From Omphalotus guepiniiformis (lineage: Eukaryota; Basidiomycota; Agaricomycetes; Agaricales; Omphalotaceae): a DNA stretch of 64,000 nt. Shown here piece by piece: positions 44,093 to 55,744 of the stretch. Location of the stretch: positions 124,001 through 188,000 of the forward strand of contig JAQOOI010000009.1 in NCBI GenBank assembly GCA_028554645.1, read 5' to 3'. Numbering within the stretch: position 1 is the stretch's first letter; each line of letters opens with the position of its first letter. The notes under the pieces are model-generated. The model had not been told where the DNA came from, did not search any database, and saw only the letters and a program-made list of their open reading frames with translations. The position numbers and the translations under genes are program-made.

Positions 44093-44627
44093 ATGCCTGT
44101 CACAGCAATCACCTCCCTCGAGCAGTTCAACGAGATAGTGAGTACACCAGACTCCAGGTCTACAAGCAAGTTTCCCTGACACATCTTTCCTTTGACTCGT
44201 AGATCAACGGCCCCAAACCCGTTATAATTGACTTCTGGGCGACGTGGTGTGGTCCATGCCGAGTTATCTCACCTGTCCTGGAAAAGATTTCCGATGAATC
44301 CGCCTTTGAAGGCATCGGTTTCTATAAAGTCGATGTCGATGAGCAGGAAGATATATCTACCGTTGTTGGCGTGAAAGCAGTAAGTCGTTGCTTCGCTTCG
44401 ACCGAGATGATTATGCGGTAGAACGCTGATGTGTTATCATGATCTGGCGGGTATAGATGCCGACGTTTATCTTGTTCAAGGATGGACAGGCGGTAGATAA
44501 GCTCGTTGGTGCGAATCCCCAGGGTCTTCAGGTACGTTGGAAGTTCGGTTTTCTGAGTCTAGGAGGAACATTGAATGTGAATTGACGTTCCGTGCTTTGG
44601 TAGGAACTTGTGAAGAAGGGTCTTTGA
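44093..44627 (+). CDS. Cytosolic thioredoxin (copy 2, canonical)
   Basis: Four exons with donors GTGAGT, GTAAGT and GTACGT encode MPVTAITSLEQFNEI | INGPKPVIIDFWATWCGPCR ... FYKVDVDEQEDIST | MPTFILFKDGQAVDKLVG | ELVKKGL, about 107 residues, the usual thioredoxin length. WCGPC, the buried Asp region (DFWA) and cis-Pro (MPT) are all present, so it should be an active disulfide reductase. No targeting peptide is seen. It is the canonical partner of the degraded copy 1. Confidence 0.95.
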
Positions 44628-44925
44628 ATGCATGAATGAATGAAATGATAAAGATAGCGTGTATCAGTTACAGTTAACAGCTTTGCCATATAGTAGTCTC
44701 TTGCATAATCATTGTAAAACTAGCGATATCAATGGAGAGATTAAAACGGCGTTGTGCGTCAGTTGAGTTAGTGCGAAAGAAGCCGGAGCATCAAAGCTAT
44801 TCATATGCACATTATTGAATCCATCCCATTGAATGCATTCTGTACGCATACGTACGAATGCTCGCAAACGCTTGATATAAATCACCCGCTTCACCATATT
44901 GGATAAAAAGTTAACAGTACTAGAT

Positions 44926-46527
44926 CTACAAACTCAACCGTGTATACCATTCCCTAACCCCTGGCCTTTCAGTAGGCCCTGACGAAATCAATCTGGGATT
45001 TACACGATTGAGAATTTCCGAAAAATCGGCTCCCGTCGATCTATTGTAGCCCACAAACTCAAGATTTCCTAGGCATGCGACACCAGGAATGTCCAGCCTC
45101 TTTCGTGATTCGACCATCTCGACGATTTTATCTGCAAGATCAGTGTCCAGAAGAATTTCCTCCACGGCCAAATGTGACAAGCGGGGTAAGAGAACTTGAT
45201 GTTTAGACTGCACAGTCGATTCGATGGTCAGGGAATCGAATAGGGTGGTAATGTGAGGCATCTCGTTTGCTTCTTTGGAAAAGCTTCTATGACAGCAGAT
45301 CTTCAAGTGGGTAAGATTGGGTAGCACGCGATATGTCTCGTAGATCTGGTCCTTTGTCATGAAGAAGAGACCATCAATTTTAAGCATCTCCAAAGCACAT
45401 CCTGAACTTGAGATCAACGATTGAAAAACCTCCGCTGGCCATGGATGAGGATCGTAAACGGAAGGGGGTCTAATGAGCTTGAGTCTTTTTAGTGACGGGA
45501 ACATAAGTGTACGAAACACCTTTGAACAGTCGTCAAGGTGATAAGAGCGGAGTACTAGTGTCGAAATTGTAGGGTAGGTGGCGCATGGTAGGGAGTGCAC
45601 ATCAAAATCTTTACCGATGAGGAAATCAAGCTTCTCCAAAGCATGACACTGGCGCATGAGAGTCACTGTAGTCAAATCGTCACATTTGTGATGTAATCGG
45701 AGCGCCTTGAGCTGTGAGTAGGGCAACGCGAAACGGTCTGTCAGACTATAAATTTGGAGCGAAGATAGTTTGGGGGCAATTTCAAACATGTACACCCGGC
45801 TCAGAGGACGCAAATATCCGTCTTCAATCGTGAGCGACTGCAAATTGGGAAAGTAACCATCCACAGGGCGTGGTCGGGTCCGCAGTTCCTCCGTTACCCA
45901 GTCCCACATGTATTCATGCAATATCAGGGTCACAGAGCCCCATCGATTAGAATGACCCAGAAGCAGTCTCAACGTTTCCTCTGAATTGCATTTGGTAGCA
46001 CAAGTGAGTTCCAGATTCAGGAGCGCGTTTTGAGACTTTGAGAGAAAGTGAGCAAGCATCGAGTATTGTTCATCGTCATCGCGATAAATGACCCATGTAC
46101 CGCAAGCCCACAGCTGCGGTGCGCCCTCAGTAATCTCTCTCCAATGATGACACACTTGTGAGAGTCTCAACACCTGAGATCTGAGTCTCTGGTCAAACAC
46201 GATGGGCATTTCAGATTCAGCACAGAGCGAGAAGATCTTCTCGAGAATTTCCACCGGCAGTTGCCGTATGGGAGAAAATAGACCCTTTTCCTGGTGTTGG
46301 ACACTCTGAAGGTTTTCACGAACCTGCTCGAGGTTGGCAAGAGTAGCACGAAGAGGAAGGATTTCAGCATCGAGAGAACGGAGTGCGGATTCGCGTTCTT
46401 CGATGTTGCTGGAGAGTTGGGAGATATACGATCCGCTAGGGATAACAGCACTACGTAACTGATCCAGGATAGAGCCGCGACTGAAATCGCGAGGGTTCGA
46501 AAAGACGGAGAAGGATGTACTTTGCAT
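44926..46527 (-). CDS. F-box-like protein
   Basis: Single-exon gene of about 533 residues; the ATG at 46527 (MQSTSFSVFSNPRDF) is chosen because codons further upstream in the frame begin with GTG. N-terminal coiled coil (IEERESALRSLDAEILPLRATLANLEQVR, about 30-70), then an F-box (IRQLPVEILEKIFSLCAE ... LSQVCHHWREITEGAPQLW), then leucine-rich-like repeats without strong consensus. This is the standard layout of the greatly expanded agaric F-box family; such proteins link SKP1-CUL1 ligases to unknown substrates. Confidence 0.85.
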   Translation of the reverse strand: MQSTSFSVFSNPRDFSRGSILDQLRSAVIPSGSYISQLSSNIEERESALRSLDAEILPLRATLANLEQVRENLQSVQHQEKGLFSPIRQLPVEILEKIFSLCAESEMPIVFDQRLRSQVLRLSQVCHHWREITEGAPQLWACGTWVIYRDDDEQYSMLAHFLSKSQNALLNLELTCATKCNSEETLRLLLGHSNRWGSVTLILHEYMWDWVTEELRTRPRPVDGYFPNLQSLTIEDGYLRPLSRVYMFEIAPKLSSLQIYSLTDRFALPYSQLKALRLHHKCDDLTTVTLMRQCHALEKLDFLIGKDFDVHSLPCATYPTISTLVLRSYHLDDCSKVFRTLMFPSLKRLKLIRPPSVYDPHPWPAEVFQSLISSSGCALEMLKIDGLFFMTKDQIYETYRVLPNLTHLKICCHRSFSKEANEMPHITTLFDSLTIESTVQSKHQVLLPRLSHLAVEEILLDTDLADKIVEMVESRKRLDIPGVACLGNLEFVGYNRSTGADFSEILNRVNPRLISSGPTERPGVREWYTRLSL

Positions 46528-47329
46528 CGCAAGCTGTAGACTGGAGACTATAGACGAAGAAGTGGATAATGCTGGTGATAAGATAAGACAGGATACACTG
46601 TAGGATTGGTGCCCACTCACGATCCTTGAGTTTTTACAATAAGGATTAAAATTCAGGAAACTGCAAATCTATCGCCACTGTATTCGGAATTCCTAGAAAA
46701 CGCCTTTGAGTGGACAAGAAAGAATATGATCCTCCAAGCAGTAGATCCCCTATTTTGCCTTCTTCAAAGCTTGAAGCAATGTAGCCTGGCGTTATCGAAG
46801 TAGGAAAGCGAAGTAGGAAGGAACCTTGAAGGCGACCCTGCGAAAGCTCGAATTAACGAACCCTAACCCTAGTACGGCCGGCATCAACCGGCAATTTAAA
46901 TTTAACAGGGCGTTTAGTGCGCCCTCAACTTCGGCTCATCTTCTCAGTGCTACATATTTATGCTGTCTTTCTAATTCAAGTACCCCGGACTTCCTGCAGC
47001 CACATGAAGTCTGGAACTCACAGCCAGTGTCATGTGGTGAAGAAACAAAACTTTTGTTCCTAGTATATGCGTGACGAGTGAATTGAAGAATGTAAGGAAC
47101 GTGCTATGTTTTATATATGCTTTTTCCATATCATCATCATCATCATCATCATCAATCTGTACGACAAAGCGCCACAGGATTGGATTTACACAGCACTGTC
47201 TGAATCATCGCAAGAAAGCTGAGAAGTCCAAGTACTCAACTCGAAGCCCTTTCTAGATCCCCGCTCGGACTCGTCCTCATCAAATCCAACAATATCCACA
47301 ACCCCAGCATTCAGCGTTCAGTGCTCAAA
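46528..47329. other. Intergenic
   Basis: F-box gene promoter and 3' flank of the triple PH-CRIB gene. A (CAT)n/(ATC)n trinucleotide run lies at about 47129-47153. No gene. Confidence 0.5.
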
Positions 47330-49459
47330 TTACCCTGCTCTTTCACTCAGGCCCAGCAGTTGACTCCATCCCTGTGGTAAACCCTGTTATAAAAAAAATC
47401 AAAGTATGTAAACGGAATGCCGCAGATGAATCAAGGAAAACATACATGATAAAACCCAAACACAGGATCAACCCCTACATGTACTTGATGTCTGAAGTTC
47501 CATGGCTCGGAAGTAATACCCAACCTTGGACTACTCTGGTATAAATCGTCATACCAATCGTAGAGTTCCTCATCGTTTCGTAGGGAGAAATGATACTGCT
47601 TCCTCTTCTTCTTCAGAGTCGTTGTTTCTACGAGCAGGCAGTGGGACTTCGTATGATACATATCTGATTCTGATCGTTCAACCTTCGTGATATCTCGTAG
47701 ACTGATCGAGGTACGTTGACGCGAACCCTGTTGTTCCACAAAGATCAAAAATTTGGTCATGTACATGGGACTCGGAATGGATTAATGAATTTACCTCGTG
47801 TCTGTATATCCAAAGTTCATCTGGCCCTAATTTCAACCAACGAGGGTTCCACCGCCGAAAGGATGCCAGTGTACCAGCGCCTACTACCCTCATGACAACC
47901 GCTCCACTTCGTGATCGTATCTTCTGCATCTTCTTCTCCTCGCGTCGGCGACAAGGAGGGATAGTGAGCGAATTAATATAATTTGCGCGCGCATCCATCA
48001 GTCTTTTCCATTGCTCCGGTAACCCCTACAGATATTAGATTCAATGAGACTGCATAACAAAATTGATTTACATTGAAAAAAGGACATACGGTATAACGCC
48101 CAGAACACATATCAAACCCTACGTGCACTCTGTGTCTGAAGTTGCATGGCTCGCTAACGATACTACCCAACCTAGGACTGCATTGGTATATGTCGTCATA
48201 CCAATCATAGAGCTCTTCATCGCTCCGAAGGGAGAAGTAGAACTGTCTTTTCTTCGTCTCTACGAGTAGACAGTGAGTCCTCATACTAGATCGTTCGACT
48301 TTTGTGATATACTGCAGTTTGATTGATATACGTTGAGGGGAACCCTAGCGTTCGAACGAACAAAATGAGGATGTGATTGTGATTTAGTAACACAGAACTT
48401 GATTGAAAGAGTCACTAGGCTCACCTCATATCTTTGTATCAGAAGGCTCTCAGCCTCCAACATCAGCCACTTGGGTCTCCACCGGGCAAATACACCAACA
48501 CCTCTCTTCATAGCAACCGGACCACTTCGGACCACCTTCATCTCCTTTACATCATCACCACCGTCATTCTCATAGAGCGATGACGCCTTCAAGCTGCTTG
48601 GGAACTTGACATTCAAAGGGGAATTATTAACGACACCAGAAGTTCCCCAAGGTTTCATCATACGCGAGAATAACGTTCGAAAAAAGCAATTTGAGCATGC
48701 ATTCCGAGCTTTCGCGTTCCGTACTCCTCCCTGGTGGTACTTTTCCTTCTCTGTGAGATTTAGGTGCTTGGTGTACAAATCCAGGATGCTTGATACCGTG
48801 GATTCCACATCCTGAACTTGATAGTTCCTATTCGAACGCCCGAGAGACGAACGAGGTTTATCTACCTCCTTCATCCATGTCCAAGATTCCGGGGATAGCT
48901 ACTCCGAGTCGTACTTTAGTCAAATACCATATAGTGAGTAAGCTGGAAAACATAGGCAAAGAACACCCAACCTCGAATCGAAAGAGATATGAATGTCATG
49001 TTTGAAGTCCCAAGGAAGGCTTATACCCCGGGCCTTCAATTGCCTACTAGCGTGACGTCGATGAATATCGATATCTTCATACCAATCGTACAGCTCCGTG
49101 TCGGTATCAAACGAAATGTAATAATACCGCTGGCCACTAAAGTTCGTCTTGATACGTATACGGAGACAGTGAGAGTGAGAATCCAAGTTCAAGACCCGCT
49201 CGACGTTGACGATATCTCGCAGCAAGATTTCTCCGAGTATTTCTTGAGGTTCGCCCTGTTTGTTGAAATGAAGGTAGTGAGAACGGGCGCGAAAGATAGC
49301 CAGTGTAGAACTCACATATGTCTTGAATCTATACATCAAAAGACTTCCTTCCCTCAACTCCAACCATCGACTTGTCCAGCTACCACAATGTGTGACTCGG
49401 AATCTGCCATCGCGTTTGAGTTTAACGAGCCCGCTCCTTAAGATTTGAACGTCCTTCAT
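47330..49459 (-). CDS. Three tandem PH-CRIB modules, no kinase domain (CLA4-derived)
   Basis: ATG at 49459 (MKDVQILRSGLVKLKRDG), stop TAA 47330-47332; seven exons, about 575 residues. Each module repeats the CLA4 N-terminal layout: PH domain split by an intron at the same place as in CLA4, YFSL-x-S-D-x-ELYDWYDD, CRIB (ISLPWDFKHDIHISFD; SEPCNFRHRVHVGFD; SEPWNFRHQVHVGVD), then the post-CRIB PEQW block (SPESWTWM, GLPEQWKRLM, GLPQGWSQLL). Introns between modules (GTTCTT or GTATGT donors, TAG/CAG acceptors) keep the frame, so the modules form one protein. Module 1 has the most diverged CRIB (HIS for HVG). No kinase residues follow; the gene ends 17 residues after the last CRIB. It could titrate Cdc42/Rac or act as a scaffold; that is inference. 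CLA4 lies 7.4 kb away on the same strand. Confidence 0.85.
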
Positions 49460-50007
49460 TGCAGGATTCTACGAGTCAAGTCCGCGTCGTGAAGATTCCA
49501 GTAAGAGTGAGATGAAGGGAAAAAGAATGCGGCGTGAGAAGAGTTTGAACTCTAATGTGGGTATATGCGCAGAGGGATGAGCTCAAAGGTGGGTTGTTCA
49601 CCCTACTTATATCATGTTGTTCAGCGAGACTGCGGCCAGAGGTAACTAAACATGGAGCGAGCGGGAAAAGGTTGTACGTTGCTTGACATTGAGCGGGTTG
49701 CTTTCTCAGCGTGTGAATGAGATGAGTTATCATATATCACCGTCGGAGTCAGTGAGGTTCTCGGACACGTGGCTTCGATTGTCTTGCTCTTCATGAAGGG
49801 CTCATCAAAGCTTTTCATTGAAACATAAGTAAGTAGGGGTACATGGTAGTGAAAAGACTGTCGAACGGAAAACTAATGCATACAGTAAATAAATGAATGA
49901 ATGAACGTGGTCAGCTCCAAGCACTTGCTAAGCTGTTCTTAAAAATACACCAGAAACGAGAAATAATAAATGCTCAAAGCCGCAAAGAAAAGGTCGGGGT
50001 CATCAAA
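49460..50007. other. Intergenic
   Basis: Promoter region of the triple PH-CRIB gene and 3' flank of the next gene. No coding signal. Confidence 0.5.
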
Positions 50008-51726
50008 TCACTCCCTCTCCAACAACCTCAAAGGACTAACCGCCAACCGACATAGTCCATATAAAACCACACAACAAAACACCATAAAAAACACAACAAA
50101 CCCCACTAGCACCAAGAAAAGAATATTATACCAACGGAACCTCGAGTCTTCCTCCTTCGAATGTATCTCATCCAAAGATAACAAGCTCGACGATGGAGAC
50201 GGAATCGGGTCTTTTTGAAACCATTCGGGTGGAGGTAGAGGACGTTTCCGAACAGAGAACGGTGAAGAGGGAGGGAGTTCGCGGGGAAAGGAAAGAGGTC
50301 GACGACGGAATGAGTTATCATCTGGCCAGTCGATCTCTGTCGATGTTGGTGATGTCGGTTCAGGTGTCGGAGCACGAACAGACAAAGGAGCAGGACGTTT
50401 ACGCCTTGATCTAGTCTGCCTCGGGGGCGTGATATTTCCCAGGACAGCCGCTGGAGGCGGAGACCTCGGAGAGGTCGAGGGTGCATTAACAGTTGTTCGT
50501 GCGCGAGCGACACTGACCTTAGACTCGTCCATTGTCATTCGCCTAGGCACCTTTTTCGGCGCCACTTCAGCGATAGAAGGTGGTCGCGCAGGTTCAGAAG
50601 TAACACGAACGAGAGGTGGGCGTGTAATCTGCAAACGACGAAAACACAAAGTCAATACATGCACACCTGAAACCAAGCACTATTTATTATACACCCACCT
50701 CCTGTGGACCAGAACCCTTAGTCGAAGACCTAGACAATCGTCGAAGTCGTTTCGGTAACGGAAACGTAGTCCTCCTAATCTTACTGAGTATAGGGAGGGA
50801 CAGTGAACGGCGCAATGGTATTGACAACCGAATCGGGGATGATGATGGTGATGAGGAGAATGATAGGTATCGCCGCCAACGAGGTCTTTGGGGGATTTCG
50901 GGCTCGTCGGATGATGAAGGAGGTTCAGCGCTGGAGTCGACATCTTCATCATCGACTAGTGCTGAGGTATCATGGTTTGTGGGTGAACACATCTCAGGCT
51001 TCCGTGTAGGAAGTAGACCAGTGAATTCGAGAAATTTCTCGATTTCCTAGATGACGGGGTCGGCCAGTCAGCACCCACAACATCAACACGGATTGAACTA
51101 ATTTCAAACTTACTGCTTGTGTCTCATTGGGCCCGTACAATTCGGACTAGATTAGGAGTCAGCTCGAATCACAGAACACCGAAGTACAAGTAACTCACAT
51201 TTTCCGGAACCTCAGAAACATCAGCGCGCTTTGAAGCATTTTCAGCCCAATACTTTCGTCCTTCAACGTAACTATCAGCCATCATCTTCTGCATCATCTG
51301 CATACAAGCAGCATCGACTTCATTCGAAGGCATGTATTTCTGTAAAAGCCAAAAGTCAAACGACATTAGAATACCGCGCAGTGTAAGACGGAGAACCGTA
51401 GAAAAGGATGTGGGCACGTACAGCAAGAGGGACGATGCTACCATCAGTATAGCAAGGAGGAGTGAACATCTTTTAAGGATAAATTTGACGCGAAGGAAGG
51501 AGAGGTTGAACAAAAACTTGATATGGACTTGAACCGGAAGCGAGTGCGAGTGCAAGTGCGTGTATAGCGCGTTATTTACAATGAATGCGACGTCCGAGGA
51601 GGCTAAAGAAGCTTGTCGCACGCAGAGAGCTTTAGAGTTTAGAGTACTGAAAGTGGGGGGTAAGAATTCAAGACGGTGGGTAGCTTTCGAGTTCGAGTGG
51701 GGGCCACCAATGCCACAGGTGGCCAT
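50008..51726 (-). CDS. Unknown membrane protein, Ser/Pro/Arg-rich with C-terminal TM
   Basis: Start taken at ATG 51726, though a later ATG is possible. Exon 1 contains a hydrophobic stretch (CSLLLAILMVASSLLLYVP) and an amphipathic region (YMPSNEVDAACMQMMQKMMADSYVEGR in parts). Introns GTGAGT...TCTAG and GTAAGT...TCTAG lead to SELYGPNETQA and EIEKFLEFTGLLPT. A long disordered Ser/Pro/Arg-rich region (about 50690-50990, then 50250-50640 after another intron) ends in a transmembrane helix (ILFLVLVGFVVFFMVFCCVVLYGL) near the C-terminus; stop 50008. No family is recognised. It may be an ER or plasma-membrane protein. Confidence 0.55.
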
Positions 51727-52534
51727 AGGTTTTAAGTAGGAAGTAGAGAAGTGCTATGTCGGGGCGCGCTATATTAAGGAATAAGCAGGTCCACTGCATT
51801 GTCCAGTCAAATGTAGCCCACTAGACAAGGTCGGAGTTTGAAACTAGGATTGGTTTTCGCAAAAATTGTGAGCCACGAGGCTCGGAGGCTCAGGGTCGTT
51901 GGTGGTGAGTGGCAACTCGTGTTGAATTTTTGAAACGCGTTGGCGTCTAAGTAGAATAGCCACCCGTGCCCGTGAAAGAAAATCGTATCGTATTCGTAAG
52001 TTCCGACGAGAATAACTACGAGAATGTTGCTGGGTCAATGCGCAGACGAGCTTCATGCACAACGACGAAGAACAGACATGTTATACTTCAACGCAAAAGA
52101 TATTCGAGGATTTCCAGCTATGCAAATTCGCGCCCAACAGATCGACGTCGACAAAACTGCCAGGTACTGCCAGGTTCGAACACGACGCATGTTGATGGCG
52201 GCGATACAAGACAAAGGGGATGTCGGCAAAAGCCGGAGCCATGTGGCAAGATATGTGTTGCCTGTAGGCAGAGGTCTGACTCTGAGGCCCAAGAGGCGTT
52301 ACAGGAGAGTACAGGAGTCGCAAAACCTGTCGCAAACGACTAAACCCATGATATAGTAAAGATAGCCAAGTAGTAATGTACAGAAATACAAAACAAAAAA
52401 ATGTCTACACATGATGTACAAAGTCCATAGAATAGAATAAGGTCCCCCAACATACTGACATTTAGGATAACCCACCGCCTTTTCATACAAGTCTCATCGC
52501 ACAACGCACGAACTCTTACACCCACGAAAATCGC
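51727..52534. other. Intergenic
   Basis: Overlapping short frames on both strands at 51966-52356 have no domain or splice support, so no gene is called. Confidence 0.4.
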
Positions 52535-54527
52535 TCAAACCTTCCCATCGAAACGATCCTCAAGAAGCTGCGCAACCGCAGGCCCATGAACCGGTATATA
52601 ATTCTCCTGAAAACCTTCAGGATACTCAACCGTAGGTTCATTCGGATGCGTGTAATGCCTGAAAACGGACCACCAGTACAATTTTCAGCTCTATCACTTT
52701 CAAACATGAAAACTAGACTGAAAACACTCACGTATCATTCCAAACTGCAAAATGCGACATTCCCAACGCACGTGAAGTCCAGTGATAATCGTGTGCGAAT
52801 CCACCAGGGTAAAATATCTCGATGACGGTTGATACACGAGTGGGTGGCATGAATACAAGATGAGTTAGACCTATGAAAAGATAAACTTTCTTAATGGAGA
52901 GCCCTAGAACACTGACAGACTCGTCACTGACCGTTTCCGTGAACGCCTAACAAGAACTGAAGAACGCATATATGAGTCAAACCTCCAGTATTACACTGGA
53001 AAAAGCAATACTTACCGTCGTCCTCGAAATAACCTGCAACTGCTCATCCTTCGACAACTTCTCCGCCTCCATAACATTCAACTCCCACCCTCTCCTCTCA
53101 CATACCTCCCTCAACGCACTAACCAAACCCTCATGTGACAAATCAGTCAACTTCCTCCTATTACCACCCTGTCGACTGATATACGTCACAACAACCTTCT
53201 TCGGCATCGGTAACTCCAACTTCACATTCAACGAATCAACCAAGAGCTTATCCTGCGTGCCTCCCAACCCACTCTCCAACTCCCTATAACTCGCCGTAGC
53301 ATCACCTGCTCCAGCAAACCGTAAAACCGCATCCCGAACAGGTTCCCACCATCCACCCACCCTCTCGCCTCTGAGTTGACCTAAATTACGCATATACTCC
53401 CAAGCTTCGGCTGCAGTTCGCTGAGTATGACTACCACACATCTGTCCTTTAAACGCTGCGGTTCGGTCTACCAGCAATACAAGCGGGAAATGCCATGCTC
53501 GATCGCGTACCCCGCCAGGACCAGCATTCGTCGCAACCACACGATCGTTCCAATCTTCTTCATGCTCGACAGTCAAACCAGGATACGCAGATCGTAAAAA
53601 GTACGCGTTAAAACCTGGGTTATCACGCCATCCATCTGCATTAGAATGAATGAAGATAGCTCGCTGTATCGGAGGTACAGATTCATGATGCAAGCGGAAT
53701 GTAGAGACATGAGTAGAGGTCGGGTTGGTAGGGTATGCATTCCAGTTATCCGAATTCGAACTTTTAGCTAGATCGGGTATCGTGTCTTGAATTGGGGAAG
53801 AAAACGCTCCATGCCAGAACGCTTGAACGCCAAAGAATAGTTCGGCGACAAAGTGATAATAATGCCGTAGAAATTGTTTCGGATCATTGAACAGGACCTG
53901 TCAAATATGTTTCATGGTCAGATGAACGCAATATGTCAAGGGTTAGAGTTTAAAATAGTAAAGACTTACGGTATTTCCATCAACCGTCAGGATATGGTTT
54001 CGCTCGCCCTTCGTGAAATCCCCACCCCATCTCCTACTCGCAAACTCCGGTGTGATGAAATCCAAATTCTGCTGAGTTGGCGCTCTTTTCGCTTCATTGT
54101 CAGGATCGCTATTGGCCTCTACACCACTACTGGTCATCAATGTAATATCGGGGAATGAGCGATTCGGCGAGAGAATATACAACGTCCCGTTAGACATGTA
54201 CAAGTTTCGAAAAAGGGTGAAACCTGGCGCATGATGAACGATAGATGTCTGAGGTAACTCTTCCGCGAGCTCGGCGAATTGGGAGTTCAGCGAGGAAATC
54301 TTTTGCGGTGTCCTCTCCACCGGTTGTATCCTCGTCACAGGGTCTGGCGGGGGTGGAAGGGGTTTGAGATCCGGAGGTGGGATGTCGTGCAGATGAGCAT
54401 TTATAACGAAAGATTCGGATTCTGTACTAGGCGAGCTGAAGATTGTCGCGAATATGTGCATGAAAACCGCTCCTAGTAAGAGAAGCATGGCATCTCTGCG
54501 TGTCATTGAGTGTCGGAAGATAGACAT
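52535..54527 (-). CDS. GT61-type glycosyltransferase (type II membrane protein)
   Basis: ATG at 54527; the N-terminal anchor MLLLLGAVFMHIFATIF follows a short basic tail, as in Golgi type II enzymes. A Pro-rich stem comes next, then the catalytic region: LFRNLYMSNGTLYIL, intron, LFNDPKQFLRHYYHFVAELFFG, intron, IQRAIFIHSNADGWRD ... VVVTYISRQGGNRRKL ... GVHGNGLTHLVFMPP ... VIEIFYPGGFAHDYHW, stop 52535. HYYHF-x-E and the VHGNGLTH block are hallmarks of the GT61 (DUF563) family. Acceptor and donor sugars are unknown for fungal members. It is adjacent to the tRNA pair and the pheromone/receptor genes. Confidence 0.88.
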
Positions 54528-55461
54528 GGTGGTGGGGGATAGCTGTCTGAATGACCAAGAGGTCCTACGGAGGGTCGTGCGAGAATGCCGATACACGAAT
54601 TGAAATAGGATGTATATATATATGCTTCAGAACCAAAGACAGTTAGATTTGGTGGCGAACCTGGAAGGCTGAAGCACCTATTCAATTACGTGAGTTATAC
54701 AGATTTGCAAAATCGGATCAAAGAGGGAGTGTAGCTTCAAGCCACTTTGGATGCGAAAAACATACCTCTGAAGAAATGCCCGCTCTTGCTTGAAGAGATG
54801 GTAGATGGTGGAAGAGGTAGAAAAAGAATGAGAATGAGAAACCGCAGACTAAAGTAACACGGCAATGAGACGCCGTGCAACTAAAACTTGTGTGTCTAAG
54901 ATTCTGAGATTTTAATCATCTCTGATTTATATATGAGTGCACTGAGTACGCACACAATTCGAAGCATCAGCAATACATCAGCATCAGTATCGACAGCTTC
55001 TTTCCCTCCTGCCAGTCTTTTGGGCCAGGAACATATCTGCGTTTGGGTAATTCTGGCATCCACATGTTCAAAAGACTGGACTGGTGATGCGAGAAATTCG
55101 TTTTAAGAATAGAACATCCCAACTTTGGAAGCGTACGGATTCCTAGACTTGTCTATGTTCGGAATCATGCTATGCAGGACACTGGCTTGAAGATATTAGA
55201 CTTGGCGGCTGTAGTACTTGATTCACTTCGTGGAAGGAGAAGAGAGACAGGGTGCGTGGCGGTGTCATACCCGAACAGTTGCCGTTGCCGGCCAGAAACT
55301 GTTCTCAGGCTGTCGACTGCGATTCTCCGAGAACCTCTATTGACTCTAAAGGACCAGATACGAGCCGGAATCAGACTAAAAATCAGCATCTTTGTAGCAA
55401 GTGACAATATTCTTCCTCCTTTGATCCTCATCAACACCATTCGAGAAAAGCTTACGTCATT
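54528..55461. other. Intergenic
   Basis: Promoter side of GT61 and 5' flank of the tRNA pair. Open frames on both strands at 55165-55468 are antisense mirrors of each other; none is supported. Confidence 0.45.
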
Positions 55462-55554
55462 GGCCTGATGGTCTAGGAGTATGATTCGTTGTTAGGGTTA
55501 GGGTTATTTCTCACTGTTTCGACGAGGTCCCGGGTTCAATTCCCGGTCAGGCCC
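55462..55554 (+). tRNA. trnP-AGG: tRNA-Pro (AGG) with intron
   Basis: Acceptor stem GGCCTGA/TCAGGCC with discriminator C, D arm GTCTAGGAGTATGAT, T arm CCCGGGTTCAATTCCCGG. Anticodon stem CGTTG/CGACG (one G-U pair) flanks the loop TTAGGG|intron|T, placing anticodon AGG. The intron of about 21 nt follows the base 3' of the anticodon, the standard site. A Pol III terminator TTTTT is at 55555-55559. Confidence 0.93.
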
Positions 55555-55641
55555 TTTTTCTCTGTTTAGCAAAGCATAATCTACAGTATCGTCGCAGGTT
55601 TTATGACTATGAGTTGCTAAAATGAAGCCCCTGTTAGTGTC

Positions 55642-55744
55642 GGCCTGATGGTCTAGTAGTATGATTCTCCCTTCGGGTATTGTTACCTAAGCACTATGTG
55701 CTTACGATTGGGAGAGGTCCCGGGTTCAATTCCCGGTCAGGCCC
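55642..55744 (+). tRNA. trnP-CGG: tRNA-Pro (CGG) with intron
   Basis: Acceptor stem, D arm and T arm almost identical to the upstream tRNA. Anticodon stem CTCCC/GGGAG, loop TTCGGG|intron|T, anticodon CGG, intron about 31 nt. A T run at 55763-55773 can terminate Pol III. The two genes are 87 bp apart and probably a duplication with divergent anticodons. Confidence 0.93.

Noticed and set aside
46858..46874. CCCTAACCCTAG telomeric motif
   Set aside because: Only two units, in ordinary intergenic DNA; no extended array.
51966..52356. Overlapping plus-strand frames as a Cys-containing gene
   Set aside because: Frames occur on both strands with no domain, no splice pattern and no preferred codon texture.
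55490..55515. Telomere-like TTAGGGTTAGGGTT
   Set aside because: It is the anticodon loop (TTAGGG) of tRNA-Pro(AGG) joined to an intron that starts with the same bases; the rest of the tRNA folds well.
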